A stretch of DNA of 64,000 nt from Rhodothermales bacterium (GCA_017643395.1 JAEPNP010000005.1:124001-188000); one strand, 5' to 3'; shown: positions 1-8,758, counted from the stretch's first letter. The notes: a model not told the origin generated them from the letters alone. Program-made: numbers and translations.

Positions 1-929
1 ACATCCAGACGGACCGGCACGCCGAAAGACGCGCCCTGGTCGTCAGAAAACGCCACTTTGACGGCCGGATCGTCATTTGCAGCCGTGAACCAGGCCAACG
101 CCACGGAGTCGCTGCGCACCGATAGCGCCGGTCCGTTGACGGGGCAGGCGGCGATATTCCACCCATCCGCCGCCACCGGCTTCGGCTCCTGCCACGCACG
201 ATTTACCCGGCGCGTCACGTAAATGTCCCTAACCTCTTCCGGGCTACGGTCGCGGTATGCGACGATCAGGTCATCGTCTCCGACCACGGCCATGTCCGTC
301 GGGCAGCACTCACACGTGCGGGCATCCAGTTCACGTTCTGGCCCGAGTCCTACCGCCATTCGTCGTGTGCGCACGGTCATTTCGTGCACGCCGTCGGCCC
401 AGTTGCGCCCGTCCAACCATACGGCCTGAAGTTCGTCGCCGATCGGCACCAGGGAGGCAAATCCGTGCTCAGCCGGGGAATTGTCGTCATGCAACCAGAC
501 GGCGTCGGACCAGCTCTCGCCTCCATCATCCGACTGCGCCGCGCGCACACCATAGGCGTATCTGCCTGTGCCGTTGTACTGCAACCAGTGGGCCCAAACC
601 CGCTCACCGGATACGGCAATGGACGGCACATCCGCCCAGTTCACGAACAGGCTGTCATCCTCGACAATGGTGCCGATACGACCCCATGCGCCGCCGTCCA
701 TACGGGCCAGCTTCATGGCCGCACCGCCACGCGTGCGCTCCATCCAGGACAGCATCGCCCCGTCCGGAGTCGCCACGAGAAACGGTTCTCCGCTGACGGT
801 ATCGGTCGGCACCACCATCTCGTGCACGTCCAGGCGCAGGGTGATGTCACCCTCTGGAAGGCTCGGGATCAGGTCTCCCCCCTGACAGCCCGCAAGGACG
901 AGGGCGAGCGCCGGCAGTAGATATCTCAT
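1..929 (-). CDS. Sialidase/BNR-repeat-like lipoprotein (3' end outside window)
   Basis: Reading leftward from an ATG at 929, this frame stays open to the window edge (about 309 codons), so the C-terminus is missing. The N-terminus is a lipoprotein signal with lipobox LAGC (Cys15), so an envelope-anchored protein is expected. Asp-box-like motifs SDDGGESW (about residue 133) and SDDQGASF (about 295) indicate a sialidase-type beta-propeller. A cysteine cluster CECCPT lies at 206-211 and CPVNGP near 262. Glycosidase activity is not shown: the cysteine cluster hints at metal binding or a disulfide knot, and many such proteins are annotated only as exo-sialidase-like. The ATG overlaps the stop of the upstream aminotransferase gene as ATGA, so the two are probably translationally coupled. 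Confidence 0.8.
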   Translation of the reverse strand, partial: MRYLLPALALVLAGCQGGDLIPSLPEGDITLRLDVHEMVVPTDTVSGEPFLVATPDGAMLSWMERTRGGAAMKLARMDGGAWGRIGTIVEDDSLFVNWADVPSIAVSGERVWAHWLQYNGTGRYAYGVRAAQSDDGGESWSDAVWLHDDNSPAEHGFASLVPIGDELQAVWLDGRNWADGVHEMTVRTRRMAVGLGPERELDARTCECCPTDMAVVGDDDLIVAYRDRSPEEVRDIYVTRRVNRAWQEPKPVAADGWNIAACPVNGPALSVRSDSVALAWFTAANDDPAVKVAFSDDQGASFGVPVRLD

Positions 930-2053
930 TGTCCGATCTCCGGCGAGACCGCCACGAGCGCCTGGGCAAACTGGTCCATTTCCGCGCGCGTGCCGATGGA
1001 AATGCGCGCCCAGTCCGTGTAGGGCTGGAATGCCCGCCCTACCCGAATCCCCCGCTCTGCCATGCGACGCTGGAAGCGGGCGATGGGCTCACCGACATGG
1101 ACAAAGACGTAGTTGCCCTGTGACTCCAGACTGGTCATGCCCGCATCTGCCGCAGCCTGATAGACAATTTCCCGTCCGGCGGCATTTTCGCGCCGGCTGA
1201 ATGCCACGAAGTCCGCATCGTTGTAACAGCCCATGGCGGCGGCCACCGACACCGAACTCACCGAGTGCCGGTTCCGGTAGTCCAGCAACCGGCGCACCGT
1301 GGTCGCCCGGCCAATGGCGTAGCCTACGCGCAGGCCTGCCAGCCCGAAGATCTTCGAAAACGTGCGGGACACCACCACGTCCGCCCCCTGCTTCACCAGC
1401 GGCACGCAGCTCTCGTAGCCAGGGTGGTCGACATACTCGTGGTACGCCTCGTCCACGAGCACGGCACATCGCCCGTCCATGCGGCTGATAAACGCGTTCA
1501 GGTCTGCGCTTGGCACGATGCGCCCGGTCGGGTTGTTGGGGTTGCAGATGAAGACCAGCCGGGTGTCGTCCGTCACTGCGCCCTCTACGGCCGTCAAATC
1601 GATTTCCTTGCCCGGGGTAAGCGGTACGCGCTCCACCAGGCCACCCACCGCGTCCGCGTATGCACCGAAGGCTTCATACGTCGGGAAGGGTGCCACAAGA
1701 TGACCGCCCGAAATGCCGAACAGGGTGCCGCAGACGCGCAGCACCTCGTGCGAGCCGGCACCCAGGAAAATCATGTCTTCGGATACACCCTCGGCGGCGG
1801 CAATCTGGGCGATGAGCGCCGGGTAGGACTCACTGGGGTACTTCCACGAAGCGTCCATGGCAGCCATCATGGCCTGCCGGGCGCCGTCGCTGGGACCGAA
1901 CGGATTCTCGTTACTGTGCAGTCGGATCGGATCCGCTGCGGTACCCGCGTGGCGCAGGCTGGTCGGGGCGGTGGCGCGCGCCGCGGAGGGCATCGCCAGC
2001 ATCATGCCTGCGGCCGCTGTTGAGGACCGGGCCAGCCACTGTCGGCGATTCAT
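926..2053 (-). CDS. Tat-exported histidinol-phosphate-aminotransferase-like PLP enzyme
   Basis: A 375-residue fold-type I aminotransferase of the HisC family. Visible motifs are NPNNPTG (171-177), the cofactor Asp-Glu pair at 201-202 and the Schiff-base Lys234 in SRTFSKIFGLAG. The start at 2053 is chosen because it begins with MNRRQWL, a twin-arginine-like signal, followed by a hydrophobic stretch and an Ala-X-Ala site near residue 27. An in-frame start 120 bases further upstream would bury that signal and overlap the divergent GH13 gene. A signal peptide on a HisC homologue points to a periplasmic aminotransferase rather than histidine biosynthesis, and no other his gene is nearby. It overlaps the downstream lipoprotein gene by four bases. 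Substrate unknown. Confidence 0.85.
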   Translation of the reverse strand: MNRRQWLARSSTAAAGMMLAMPSAARATAPTSLRHAGTAADPIRLHSNENPFGPSDGARQAMMAAMDASWKYPSESYPALIAQIAAAEGVSEDMIFLGAGSHEVLRVCGTLFGISGGHLVAPFPTYEAFGAYADAVGGLVERVPLTPGKEIDLTAVEGAVTDDTRLVFICNPNNPTGRIVPSADLNAFISRMDGRCAVLVDEAYHEYVDHPGYESCVPLVKQGADVVVSRTFSKIFGLAGLRVGYAIGRATTVRRLLDYRNRHSVSSVSVAAAMGCYNDADFVAFSRRENAAGREIVYQAAADAGMTSLESQGNYVFVHVGEPIARFQRRMAERGIRVGRAFQPYTDWARISIGTRAEMDQFAQALVAVSPEIGQ

Positions 2054-2184
2054 GCGTCTTGTCGGATGGTGAAGCGGGTAAATGTACATCTGCCCGTGAA
2101 ACCCCGTTGGATTGCGGGGGGCAATCTGGTCGCGCCCCTCGAAAGGCGCGTATTCTGTGGCATCGAACCCCATCGCACGAGCCC

Positions 2185-3795
2185 ATGTCCTTCAAGTGGT
2201 GGCAGACCGGCGTGGTCTACCAGATCTATCCGCGGAGTTACCAGGACTCCACCGGCGACGGAATTGGTGATTTGCCCGGCATTATCGAGCGATTGGACTA
2301 TGTGCAGGACCTCGGAGTCGATGCCATCTGGATCTCGCCTTTCTTCACGAGTCCCATGGCGGACTTCGGGTACGATGTGGCCGACTACTGTGATGTCGAC
2401 CCGATTTTCGGTTCGATTGCCGATGCGGAGCGCCTGATTGAGGAAGCCCATGCGCGCGGCATGAAGGTGCTCTTGGACTTCGTGCCCAGTCATTCGAGTG
2501 ACCAGCATCCCTGGTTTCTGGAGTCGAAATCCAGCCGCGACAATCCGAAGCGGGACTGGTACAATTGGCGGGATCCGGCCCCCGACGGCGGCCCGCCGAA
2601 CAACTGGCTGTCGATTTTTGGGGGCAGCGCCTGGGAAATGGACGAGACCACCGGTCAGTACTACAGGCACTCGTTTCTGAAGGAGCAGCCGGACCTGAAC
2701 TGGCGCAATCCGGAGGTGGTGGAGGCCCTGCATGACGTGCTGCGTTTCTGGATGGACCGCGGCGTCGACGGGTTTCGACTGGACGCCATTCTCTTCGGCA
2801 TGAAGGATCCCCTGGAGCGTGACAATCCGCCCGCTGCCGGGGGTACCGCCCACAAGGCCATGGGCGAATGGGACTCGCAGGAGCACCTCCACGACATCGG
2901 TCATGAGGACATTCAGGCCATCTTTGACGGGTGGCGGGCTGTGGTCGATGCGCACCCGGGCGAGCGGGTGGCGATCGGCGAAATCCACCAGTACGACTAC
3001 GACAAGTGGGCCACGTACTACGGTGCCGACGGCAAGGGCCTGCACATGCCGTTCAACTTCGGCCTGCTCAAGACGCCGTGGAACGCCGCGGCGGTGCGAG
3101 AACACGTGGAGACCATCGAGCGCGTGTCCGAGGGGCGAGGCTGGCCGAACTACGTGTTGGGCAACCATGACGAAAAGCGCCTGGCGACCCGTCTCGGATC
3201 GGACTCCGACAGATTGGCCGCCATGCTGCTGCTTACCCTGCGCGGCACGCCGACGCTGTACTACGGGGACGAACTCGGCATGGAAGAGGCGGAGATTCCA
3301 CCGGAGCTGATGGTCGATCCGTGGGGACTCAATGTGTTGCCGGAGCTGAGCCGGGACGGGTGTCGCACGCCCATGCAGTGGGACTCCGGGCCGACGGCCG
3401 GCTTCACGACGGGCACGCCGTGGCTACCCGTTCAGGACGACAAGGCGTTCCGCAACGTGGCCGTGCAAAGCGACGACCCGGACTCGATTCTCAACCTCTA
3501 CCGCCGGTTGTTGCGCCTGCGCCGCAAGCACCAGGCGCTTCATCGGGGGACCTTTGCGGCCGTCAATACCGGCAACGAAGACTGCTTCTGCTTCCTGCGT
3601 GAGGCGCCGGATGCGCCGGGGCATTTCAAGAAGCTCTTTGTCGCGCTGAATTTCGGCGACGAGGCGGCACACGTCGTGTTGCCCGGACCGGGCCGGGTGC
3701 TCCTGTGGAGTCATGCTCCCGGCGAGGACACCAATCTGGTGGAGATGGTCCGGATCGAGCCCAAGGCGGGCGCCGTCTGCGTGCTGTTTGACTGA
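2185..3795 (+). CDS. GH13 alpha-glucosidase (oligo-1,6-glucosidase / trehalose-synthase-like)
   Basis: A 536-residue glycoside hydrolase family 13 enzyme with no signal peptide, so it should act on imported alpha-glucosides in the cytoplasm. The ATG at 2185 gives the typical start MSFKWWQTGVVYQIYPRSYQ. Catalytic residues are visible: nucleophile Asp200 in GFRLD, acid/base Glu266 in IGEIHQ, and transition-state Asp329 in GNHDE. Length and motifs fit the subfamily containing alpha-1,6-glucosidases, sucrose hydrolases and isomerases, and sequence alone does not fix the bond specificity. The gene diverges from the aminotransferase and converges with vapC, its stop ending one base before the end of the vapC stop codon. 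Confidence 0.9.
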   Translation: MSFKWWQTGVVYQIYPRSYQDSTGDGIGDLPGIIERLDYVQDLGVDAIWISPFFTSPMADFGYDVADYCDVDPIFGSIADAERLIEEAHARGMKVLLDFVPSHSSDQHPWFLESKSSRDNPKRDWYNWRDPAPDGGPPNNWLSIFGGSAWEMDETTGQYYRHSFLKEQPDLNWRNPEVVEALHDVLRFWMDRGVDGFRLDAILFGMKDPLERDNPPAAGGTAHKAMGEWDSQEHLHDIGHEDIQAIFDGWRAVVDAHPGERVAIGEIHQYDYDKWATYYGADGKGLHMPFNFGLLKTPWNAAAVREHVETIERVSEGRGWPNYVLGNHDEKRLATRLGSDSDRLAAMLLLTLRGTPTLYYGDELGMEEAEIPPELMVDPWGLNVLPELSRDGCRTPMQWDSGPTAGFTTGTPWLPVQDDKAFRNVAVQSDDPDSILNLYRRLLRLRRKHQALHRGTFAAVNTGNEDCFCFLREAPDAPGHFKKLFVALNFGDEAAHVVLPGPGRVLLWSHAPGEDTNLVEMVRIEPKAGAVCVLFD

Positions 3796-3796
3796 C

Positions 3797-4195
3797 TTAC
3801 AGCAGTGCCGTCGGATGGATGGCGACGTCCGGGGCGGCTTGAAGGATGCGCTGGTCGAAGGTGACCAGGGGATGGCCCAGTAGTCGTGCTAGTTGCACGT
3901 ATTGGGCATCATAGACAGACAGCCCGCATCGAACCGCTAGCTCCAGCGTATGCCAGTCGGGATCCATCGGGTCTGTGGAAATCTTCAGTCCGGCAAGCTC
4001 CATTGCACGCGCCCCGAACTGGCTATCCAATCGGCCAGCGACCATGTAGCGCCGGATCGCGTTCAGCACTTCGGATTTCCAAAGCGAGGGTGCTTGCCAC
4101 GACAGCGTGCGTCTGGACAGTTCTTGAGCGGTCTGGCAGTTTGGATGCTCCTGGATAATTAGCGGAACGATTAGGGATGCATCCGCGACAATCAC
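3797..4195 (-). CDS. vapC: PIN-domain ribonuclease toxin, VapC/FitB type
   Basis: A 132-residue PIN domain. Acidic residues that would bind the catalytic metal are Asp5 (VADAS), Glu42 (KSEV), Asp96 (SVYDAQ) and Asp114 (VTFDQR). The start is a GTG overlapping the antitoxin's last codons in ATGTGA, which gives N-terminus MIVADAS and the first catalytic Asp at the usual position. Longer in-frame starts would run through the antitoxin gene. Family knowledge: VapC toxins are site-specific RNases held inactive by a cognate antitoxin. The residues look intact, so the toxin is probably functional. Confidence 0.88.
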   Translation of the reverse strand: MIVADASLIVPLIIQEHPNCQTAQELSRRTLSWQAPSLWKSEVLNAIRRYMVAGRLDSQFGARAMELAGLKISTDPMDPDWHTLELAVRCGLSVYDAQYVQLARLLGHPLVTFDQRILQAAPDVAIHPTALL

Positions 4196-4440
4196 ATGCG
4201 GCCCTCGCGAATGGCCTCCCGGATCTCGTGCTCGGTGATCTTGACCGGTGGCAAGGTCTGCTGGTATGCAATCCAGTGCTCCAGGGCCTGGCGCCAACGA
4301 TCTGCGTCTCCTGCCTGGCCGACGGCCCGCTCCAGGAGCTGCAGCACTTCCGAGTTGAGACTTCTTCCATGCTCGTCTGCCAGCTGCTTCAATGCGTCGT
4401 GCAAGTCGGGCGAGACGTTTCGAATTGTGAGTGTCGGCAT
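4192..4440 (-). CDS. vapB: Ribbon-helix-helix antitoxin, VapB/FitA type
   Basis: An 82-residue protein beginning MPTLTIRNVSPDLHDAL, the beta-strand and first helix of a ribbon-helix-helix DNA-binding domain. The C-terminal half, rich in charged residues, would wrap the PIN toxin. The start at 4440 is preferred over an in-frame ATG at 4476 because the longer form would lie inside the likely operator. The coding end overlaps vapC by four bases, the usual antitoxin-first arrangement. Confidence 0.85.
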   Translation of the reverse strand: MPTLTIRNVSPDLHDALKQLADEHGRSLNSEVLQLLERAVGQAGDADRWRQALEHWIAYQQTLPPVKITEHEIREAIREGRM

Positions 4441-4457
4441 CGCCGGGTTTTCGGATT

Positions 4458-4485
4458 GACTGCATTTTGACAGCATTTTGCAGTC
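4458..4485 (-). promoter_or_regulatory. Candidate vapBC operator: 7-bp inverted repeat with internal direct repeats
   Basis: GACTGCA at 4458-4464 is matched by its exact complement TGCAGTC at 4479-4485, and between the arms an 8-base word (GCATTTTG) occurs twice with an 11-base period. The site lies 18 bases upstream of the antitoxin start, where toxin-antitoxin complexes normally autoregulate. It just touches the stop codon of the secreted-protein gene. The role is inferred from position and symmetry. Confidence 0.5.
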
Positions 4486-6568
4486 ACTGGTTCCGACGAA
4501 CCAGGAGGATGGGGTAGGACCGGCCGCCGGTGCGCACGGAATAGTAGCCGGCCGCGGCCGGGATTCCGGCTCTGGTGCGCCCGTCCCAGGTGCCGCGTCC
4601 GCGCCAGATTTCCCGCCCCAGCAGATCCACGACGGCCGCTTCCTCCGAGCCCGGCAGAATCAGTTGCGCGTCGGCGTCCGGGGCGAACGGGTTCGGATAC
4701 GGGCGCGCGAGCGCCCCCTCGGGCTGCTCCGGTGGCGCCAGGGCAATCCGTTCGTGGGCAGCACCAATGGCGACTCCCATGAGCAGTTCGGGGGTCTCGG
4801 GACCGTCCGTCAATTGGGCGATGGCGTGGCTGCCCGTGGGCAACAACTCGCCGTACAGCGGTGCCCACAGAATGCGGAGTCGATCCGCGTTTTGGGCGAT
4901 GAGCGCATCGCCCAGACGGGCCGATCCACCATGCCACCGGAATTCCGCTTGCAAACCACGGATTTCCCGGGTCAATGTGACGGAAAGCCGGTGGTCTTCG
5001 AGGGTGAAATGGATATCCCCGGACTTGGAGGCGGTGGTTGCCGCTTGCGCCGCGCCGCCGCCGTCCGGGAGTAGCACCGCGTTCGGCCACTGGCCGCGCA
5101 GGACTGCCTGGGTGAGCACCGTGAGGTCGCGGATGTCGATGGCCCCATCGCCCGCCGGAAACGGGTATACGTCCAGGCTCTGGCGCTGATTGGAGGTGCC
5201 TCCGGTGCGACCGATTGCGACATCCACGCCCAGCACGATGTCGCCGACGTCTACGTAGCCATCGTCCGTGGCGTCTCCCCAACCGGCAATGCCGGTGGCC
5301 GTGAGCACGGTCTGAGGCGTGCCATCAATAAGCAGTCTGGCCGAAACGCTGCCGATTTCGGCCGTGCCCGGAGTGAATGTGACCGCAGCCAAAGCCGAAT
5401 CCGCCGCCGGAATAGTGAATAACACGGGCGAAAGTGCAAATGCCGCGTGGTCGGTGCCCGCGGCGACGGTGAGGGGCGCCGTGCCGCGATTGTGGAGCCA
5501 GAGGTCTGTCTGCACGCTGCCCCCGACCGGGGCCTCGCCTACGGTCAGGGAGTCCTGGACGTCGAATACGGCCACCAGGGGCAGAATGCGGAGCGTGCGC
5601 GCGGCGGGACCGGCCACGAGACCGGCGTCGGTACCGTGCGGGGTGGCCTGCGCGCCGACGACATTGGAGAGTGTGACGGTGGCCAGCGTGGTGTCTGCGA
5701 CAGGACCCACATCGATCACGGCCGAAATGAGTGGTGCGTAGGTGCCGGCCGTGAGTCCGTCCTGCGCGTTAGCGAGCGCGATCGACGTGCTGCCCTCGTG
5801 GGTTACCGTCCAGGCACCCAGATCTGCGACCGCCGGCCCACGGAGGAATCCCGTCAACTGCAGGGCGCTCGTGTCGGGCGACAGATCAAACTGCACCCCC
5901 TGCAAGGTTTCGCTTCCGGACCAATTGAGCGTAAGCGGCAGCAGCAATCCCGTGGTCTCCGCGAGCACATCAAGGGTGTCTGCGGAGGCGTGACCGAACG
6001 TGCCGCCCCCCGCGCCGGCGGTTTCGATGGCGACCTGGAGGTCGTCAATGCGGGCGTTACTTCCGGACGAGGATCCGCCCGCCGATTCGAATCGCAGCCG
6101 TACGGTTGCCTCGCCGAGTGCCGCCGCCGGAACAGTGAACGCGAGCGACTGCCAGGAGCTGGCCCCGGCTGGCAGTCCCGCGCCCGGCACCGCTACATCG
6201 CCGGCGGAGGTCTCCAGAATCAGGCTGAGGGCCTCCGCCGGGTAGCTGCTCGTGCGTCGCGCGAGATAGGTTATGGTGGCGCTTCCGGCACCGGCCAGAC
6301 TGAACGATGGGCTGGTTGCGGTCGCCGCGCCAGTGCCCGTGTCGACAAGGTTGTTCTGGCCGGAGCCGCTTGAGGCTGAACTCGAGCTGGTGACCCAATC
6401 GCCCGTCCAGTCCGCGGGGAGCGACGGCGCGGTCGGGGTGTCGAAGGACTCCGCGAGGCGCACGTCCTGTGCGAGCGCGGGCGTCGCGCAGGAACCCAGC
6501 GCGAGCGTGACGAGGAATAGGAGCGACGCGAGGTGCGCCGACCGGGATGGGAGCGTGATTGCAGGCAT
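4484..6568 (-). CDS. Secreted multidomain protein with cohesin-like, dockerin-like and T9SS sorting domains
   Basis: A 694-residue exported protein with a signal peptide ending near ALAQ (residue 34). In order I see a jelly-roll or 'choice-of-anchor' region (about 36-185), a cohesin-like beta-sandwich (about 198-310, VPLTL-type core and GVQFDLS), an ASH-like domain (about 335-425, LHNRGTAPLTV), a dockerin-like pair of calcium loops (GDATDDGYVDVGD at about 431 and GDGAIDIRD at about 473), and a C-terminal sorting region from about residue 625 starting YPNPFAPDA. The last element matches T9SS type-A sorting domains, implying export through the outer membrane and surface attachment or release. 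No catalytic domain is evident, so a scaffold or adhesive role is inferred. Cohesin-like and dockerin-like parts in one chain are unusual. Confidence 0.82.
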   Translation of the reverse strand: MPAITLPSRSAHLASLLFLVTLALGSCATPALAQDVRLAESFDTPTAPSLPADWTGDWVTSSSSASSGSGQNNLVDTGTGAATATSPSFSLAGAGSATITYLARRTSSYPAEALSLILETSAGDVAVPGAGLPAGASSWQSLAFTVPAAALGEATVRLRFESAGGSSSGSNARIDDLQVAIETAGAGGGTFGHASADTLDVLAETTGLLLPLTLNWSGSETLQGVQFDLSPDTSALQLTGFLRGPAVADLGAWTVTHEGSTSIALANAQDGLTAGTYAPLISAVIDVGPVADTTLATVTLSNVVGAQATPHGTDAGLVAGPAARTLRILPLVAVFDVQDSLTVGEAPVGGSVQTDLWLHNRGTAPLTVAAGTDHAAFALSPVLFTIPAADSALAAVTFTPGTAEIGSVSARLLIDGTPQTVLTATGIAGWGDATDDGYVDVGDIVLGVDVAIGRTGGTSNQRQSLDVYPFPAGDGAIDIRDLTVLTQAVLRGQWPNAVLLPDGGGAAQAATTASKSGDIHFTLEDHRLSVTLTREIRGLQAEFRWHGGSARLGDALIAQNADRLRILWAPLYGELLPTGSHAIAQLTDGPETPELLMGVAIGAAHERIALAPPEQPEGALARPYPNPFAPDADAQLILPGSEEAAVVDLLGREIWRGRGTWDGRTRAGIPAAAGYYSVRTGGRSYPILLVRRNQ

Positions 6569-6644
6569 GGGATCTCTGGCTTTTTAGAAGACAGAGAGCC
6601 TGCGGGGGAGATTTGTAACGCGAGGGGCCCGCCCTGGCCCTCAC

Positions 6645-7097
6645 CTAGGCGGCCGGGTCGCCCTTTTCGATGGCGCCGATGATGTCGGGAGGTGTCCAGT
6701 CCGGAGGCTTCATCCATTTGCCGTCATTGCGGCGATATCCCCCGGGTCCAAACTTGCGCAGGTTGGCAGAATCGACTTCTTCGAGCACCGGCTCATCGTC
6801 CACGCCGAATGCGATCAGCGTACCGACCGTCACCACCGAAATGTCCGCACAACCGTCCACAACGCCCTCGACATCGACCGGATTACCGTCGCTGTAGTGC
6901 AGATTTTCTTCGAGAACGTCGGTTTCGCCGGCTTTGACCTTCACACCGAGGGCCTCGACCGTCTCGAGGGCCTCCTCCAGGATCAGTTTCGCCCGCAGGA
7001 TGCGCGTTTCGGCGTCAGGAATGAGCGTTTCAGCCGGCGTCTCCTGGCCGGCTTTCTGCATGAAGGTGCGGACGCGCTTGAAGTGCGGACTGGGCAT
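6645..7097 (-). CDS. MazG-like all-alpha NTP pyrophosphohydrolase family protein
   Basis: A 150-residue protein. The acidic helix ILEEALETVEALG and a second helix VVDGCADISVV carry the Glu/Asp residues expected for magnesium binding in all-alpha NTP pyrophosphatases. The tail NLRKFGPGGYRRNDGKW followed by a WTPPDI segment is typical of the phosphoribosyl-ATP-pyrophosphohydrolase-like subgroup also found in phages. It probably hydrolyses a nucleoside triphosphate, substrate unknown. It diverges from the HAD gene across a 135-base intergenic region that must hold both promoters. I see no clear promoter motif there. Confidence 0.8.
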   Translation of the reverse strand: MPSPHFKRVRTFMQKAGQETPAETLIPDAETRILRAKLILEEALETVEALGVKVKAGETDVLEENLHYSDGNPVDVEGVVDGCADISVVTVGTLIAFGVDDEPVLEEVDSANLRKFGPGGYRRNDGKWMKPPDWTPPDIIGAIEKGDPAA

Positions 7098-7232
7098 GTA
7101 TCGGAGCTTTTTCGAAGGTCCCCAAAAATACGACGCCTCGGCCGGCCGCTCCGGAGTTATCCACTAGTTTCGGTGGCACGCGGCGGGAGACGCTCGCCCG
7201 CTGCCGGGCCGATTCACTTTGCCTCCGCAAAC

Positions 7233-7886
7233 ATGCGATTTTCCGCGGTCATTTTTGATATGGACGGGGTCCTGATTGACTCAGAGCCTTTGTCGATGCG
7301 CGCGCTGGTGGCGACCGCGGATGCGTTCGGAGTGACCCTGCCGAAGGACCGGCTGGAGCAGTGGCCGGGCAAAGCGGCGCACATGGTATTCGCGGAGATC
7401 GAAGAGCTGCTGCAAGGCGCTGCGGGAATTCGTGAGTTTGAGACCCTGTACAACGCCATCTACTCAGCCTGGCTGCCGCATGTAGACACGATCCCCGGCG
7501 CAGTGGAGCTGCACGCGTTTGCCCGCGGCACCGGTGTGCCTGTTGGGCTGGCCACATCCACCTCGCGACACTGGGCGCTGGGCGTGGTCCAGAAGCTGGG
7601 CCTGGATTTCGAGACGGTGGTCGCCCAGGAGGATGTGGCAAACAACAAACCTGCTCCTGATGCCTACCTGAAGGCGGCCGATGGGCTGGGCGTTTCCCCC
7701 GGCGGGTGCCTGGTCGTGGAGGACTCGCTCTCCGGTGTGGCCGCGGGCGCCGCGGCAGGCTGCACGGTGTGGGCCTACGACGGCTCGTTCCCGGCCGAGC
7801 AGCTCCTCGATCGCGGCGCGCACCGCATTTTTTCCAGCCACTTCGACCTGATCGACGCACTGCGGGCCGAGGTCCCATCGACATGA
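7233..7886 (+). CDS. HAD-superfamily phosphatase, beta-phosphoglucomutase-like
   Basis: A 217-residue HAD hydrolase. The start ATG at 7233 gives MRFSAVIFDMDGVLIDSEP, placing nucleophile Asp9 and Asp11 of motif I at the normal position. Motif II is ATSTSR, and motifs III/IV are NNKPAPDAY and VVEDSLSGVAAG. The size and the alpha-helical cap between motifs I and II fit the phosphoglycolate-phosphatase/beta-phosphoglucomutase group. The substrate is probably a small sugar phosphate. Its stop overlaps the start of the DapA-family gene as ATGA, so the two are co-translated. Confidence 0.88.
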   Translation: MRFSAVIFDMDGVLIDSEPLSMRALVATADAFGVTLPKDRLEQWPGKAAHMVFAEIEELLQGAAGIREFETLYNAIYSAWLPHVDTIPGAVELHAFARGTGVPVGLATSTSRHWALGVVQKLGLDFETVVAQEDVANNKPAPDAYLKAADGLGVSPGGCLVVEDSLSGVAAGAAAGCTVWAYDGSFPAEQLLDRGAHRIFSSHFDLIDALRAEVPST

Positions 7887-8758
7887 GTTTTTCCGGCGTC
7901 TGGGCGGCATCGCTCACTCCGCTTACCGCAGATCTGGACATTGACCACACTCGGTTCGCCGACCACGTAGGCTGGCTGCTCGAGAATGGCTGCGATGGGG
8001 TGGCGCTGTTCGGGTCTACCGGTGAGGCGAACTCGTTTTCGGTGGCCGAACGCACGGAGGCCGTGGACCGATTGATCGCGGCGGGGCTGCCGCCCACGCG
8101 CATGATTGCCGGCGCAGGTGCGTGTGCATTTCCGGATGCCGTGGCACTTTCGACCCATGCGGCCCAGCGAGGCCTGGCCGGCGTGCTGGTCACGCCGCCG
8201 TACTACTACAAAAACGTCTCCGACCGCGGGATTTTCGACTTCTTCCGGCGGCTGATTGACGATGTCGGCAACGACTGGCTGCGCATTGTGCTGTACCACT
8301 TTCCCCGGCTGGTTCAGGTCGGATTTTCGGAGGATCTGGTCGCGCAGCTGGTGCGGGCCTTCCCGCAAGTCGTCACCGGCCTGAAGGACTCTTCTGGCGA
8401 CCTGGATCGCATGAAACGGCTGGCCGGCGCGCACCCGTCGCTGGCCGTACTGGCGGGCAATGAGAAGCTGCTGCGCGAGCTCAAGGCCTCCGGCGGAGCG
8501 GGCTGCCTGACCGCCTCCGCGAATCTGACATCGCGCCTTGCGCAGGACGTGTGGCAAGGGGCGGGCGATACCGAACTGGCCGAGTACCGCGACGCACTGT
8601 CTGCGGCCCCGTTCGTGCCGGGCCTGAAGCAGATCATGGCAGATCATTCGGGCGATGCGTCCTGGCTGAGCATCCGACCGCCCCTGGAGCCGCTGTCGGC
8701 CGATGCTGCCGCCGCGTTCCGCGCCGGGCTGCCGGGCGTGGTGCCCAATCTGCGCTAG
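7883..8758 (+). CDS. DapA/N-acetylneuraminate-lyase family aldolase
   Basis: A 291-residue Class I aldolase of the dihydrodipicolinate synthase family. Visible are the pyruvate-carboxylate-binding motif GSTGE (44-48), catalytic Tyr138 in VLYHFP and Schiff-base Lys168 in GLKDSSGD. Family members condense or cleave pyruvate adducts. With a HAD phosphatase as operon partner, a 2-keto-3-deoxy sugar acid or related compound is as likely as lysine biosynthesis. The gene end overlaps the tail of the convergent MATE gene by four bases. Confidence 0.87.
   Translation: MSFSGVWAASLTPLTADLDIDHTRFADHVGWLLENGCDGVALFGSTGEANSFSVAERTEAVDRLIAAGLPPTRMIAGAGACAFPDAVALSTHAAQRGLAGVLVTPPYYYKNVSDRGIFDFFRRLIDDVGNDWLRIVLYHFPRLVQVGFSEDLVAQLVRAFPQVVTGLKDSSGDLDRMKRLAGAHPSLAVLAGNEKLLRELKASGGAGCLTASANLTSRLAQDVWQGAGDTELAEYRDALSAAPFVPGLKQIMADHSGDASWLSIRPPLEPLSADAAAAFRAGLPGVVPNLR

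Noticed and set aside
1265-2023. 252-codon frame on the plus strand
   Set aside because: Antisense to the HisC-like gene.
2050-3168. 372-codon frame on the minus strand
   Set aside because: Antisense to the GH13 gene, whose catalytic residues are all intact.
5447-6373. 308-codon frame on the plus strand
   Set aside because: Antisense to the T9SS-sorted protein; Gly/Arg-rich with no motif.
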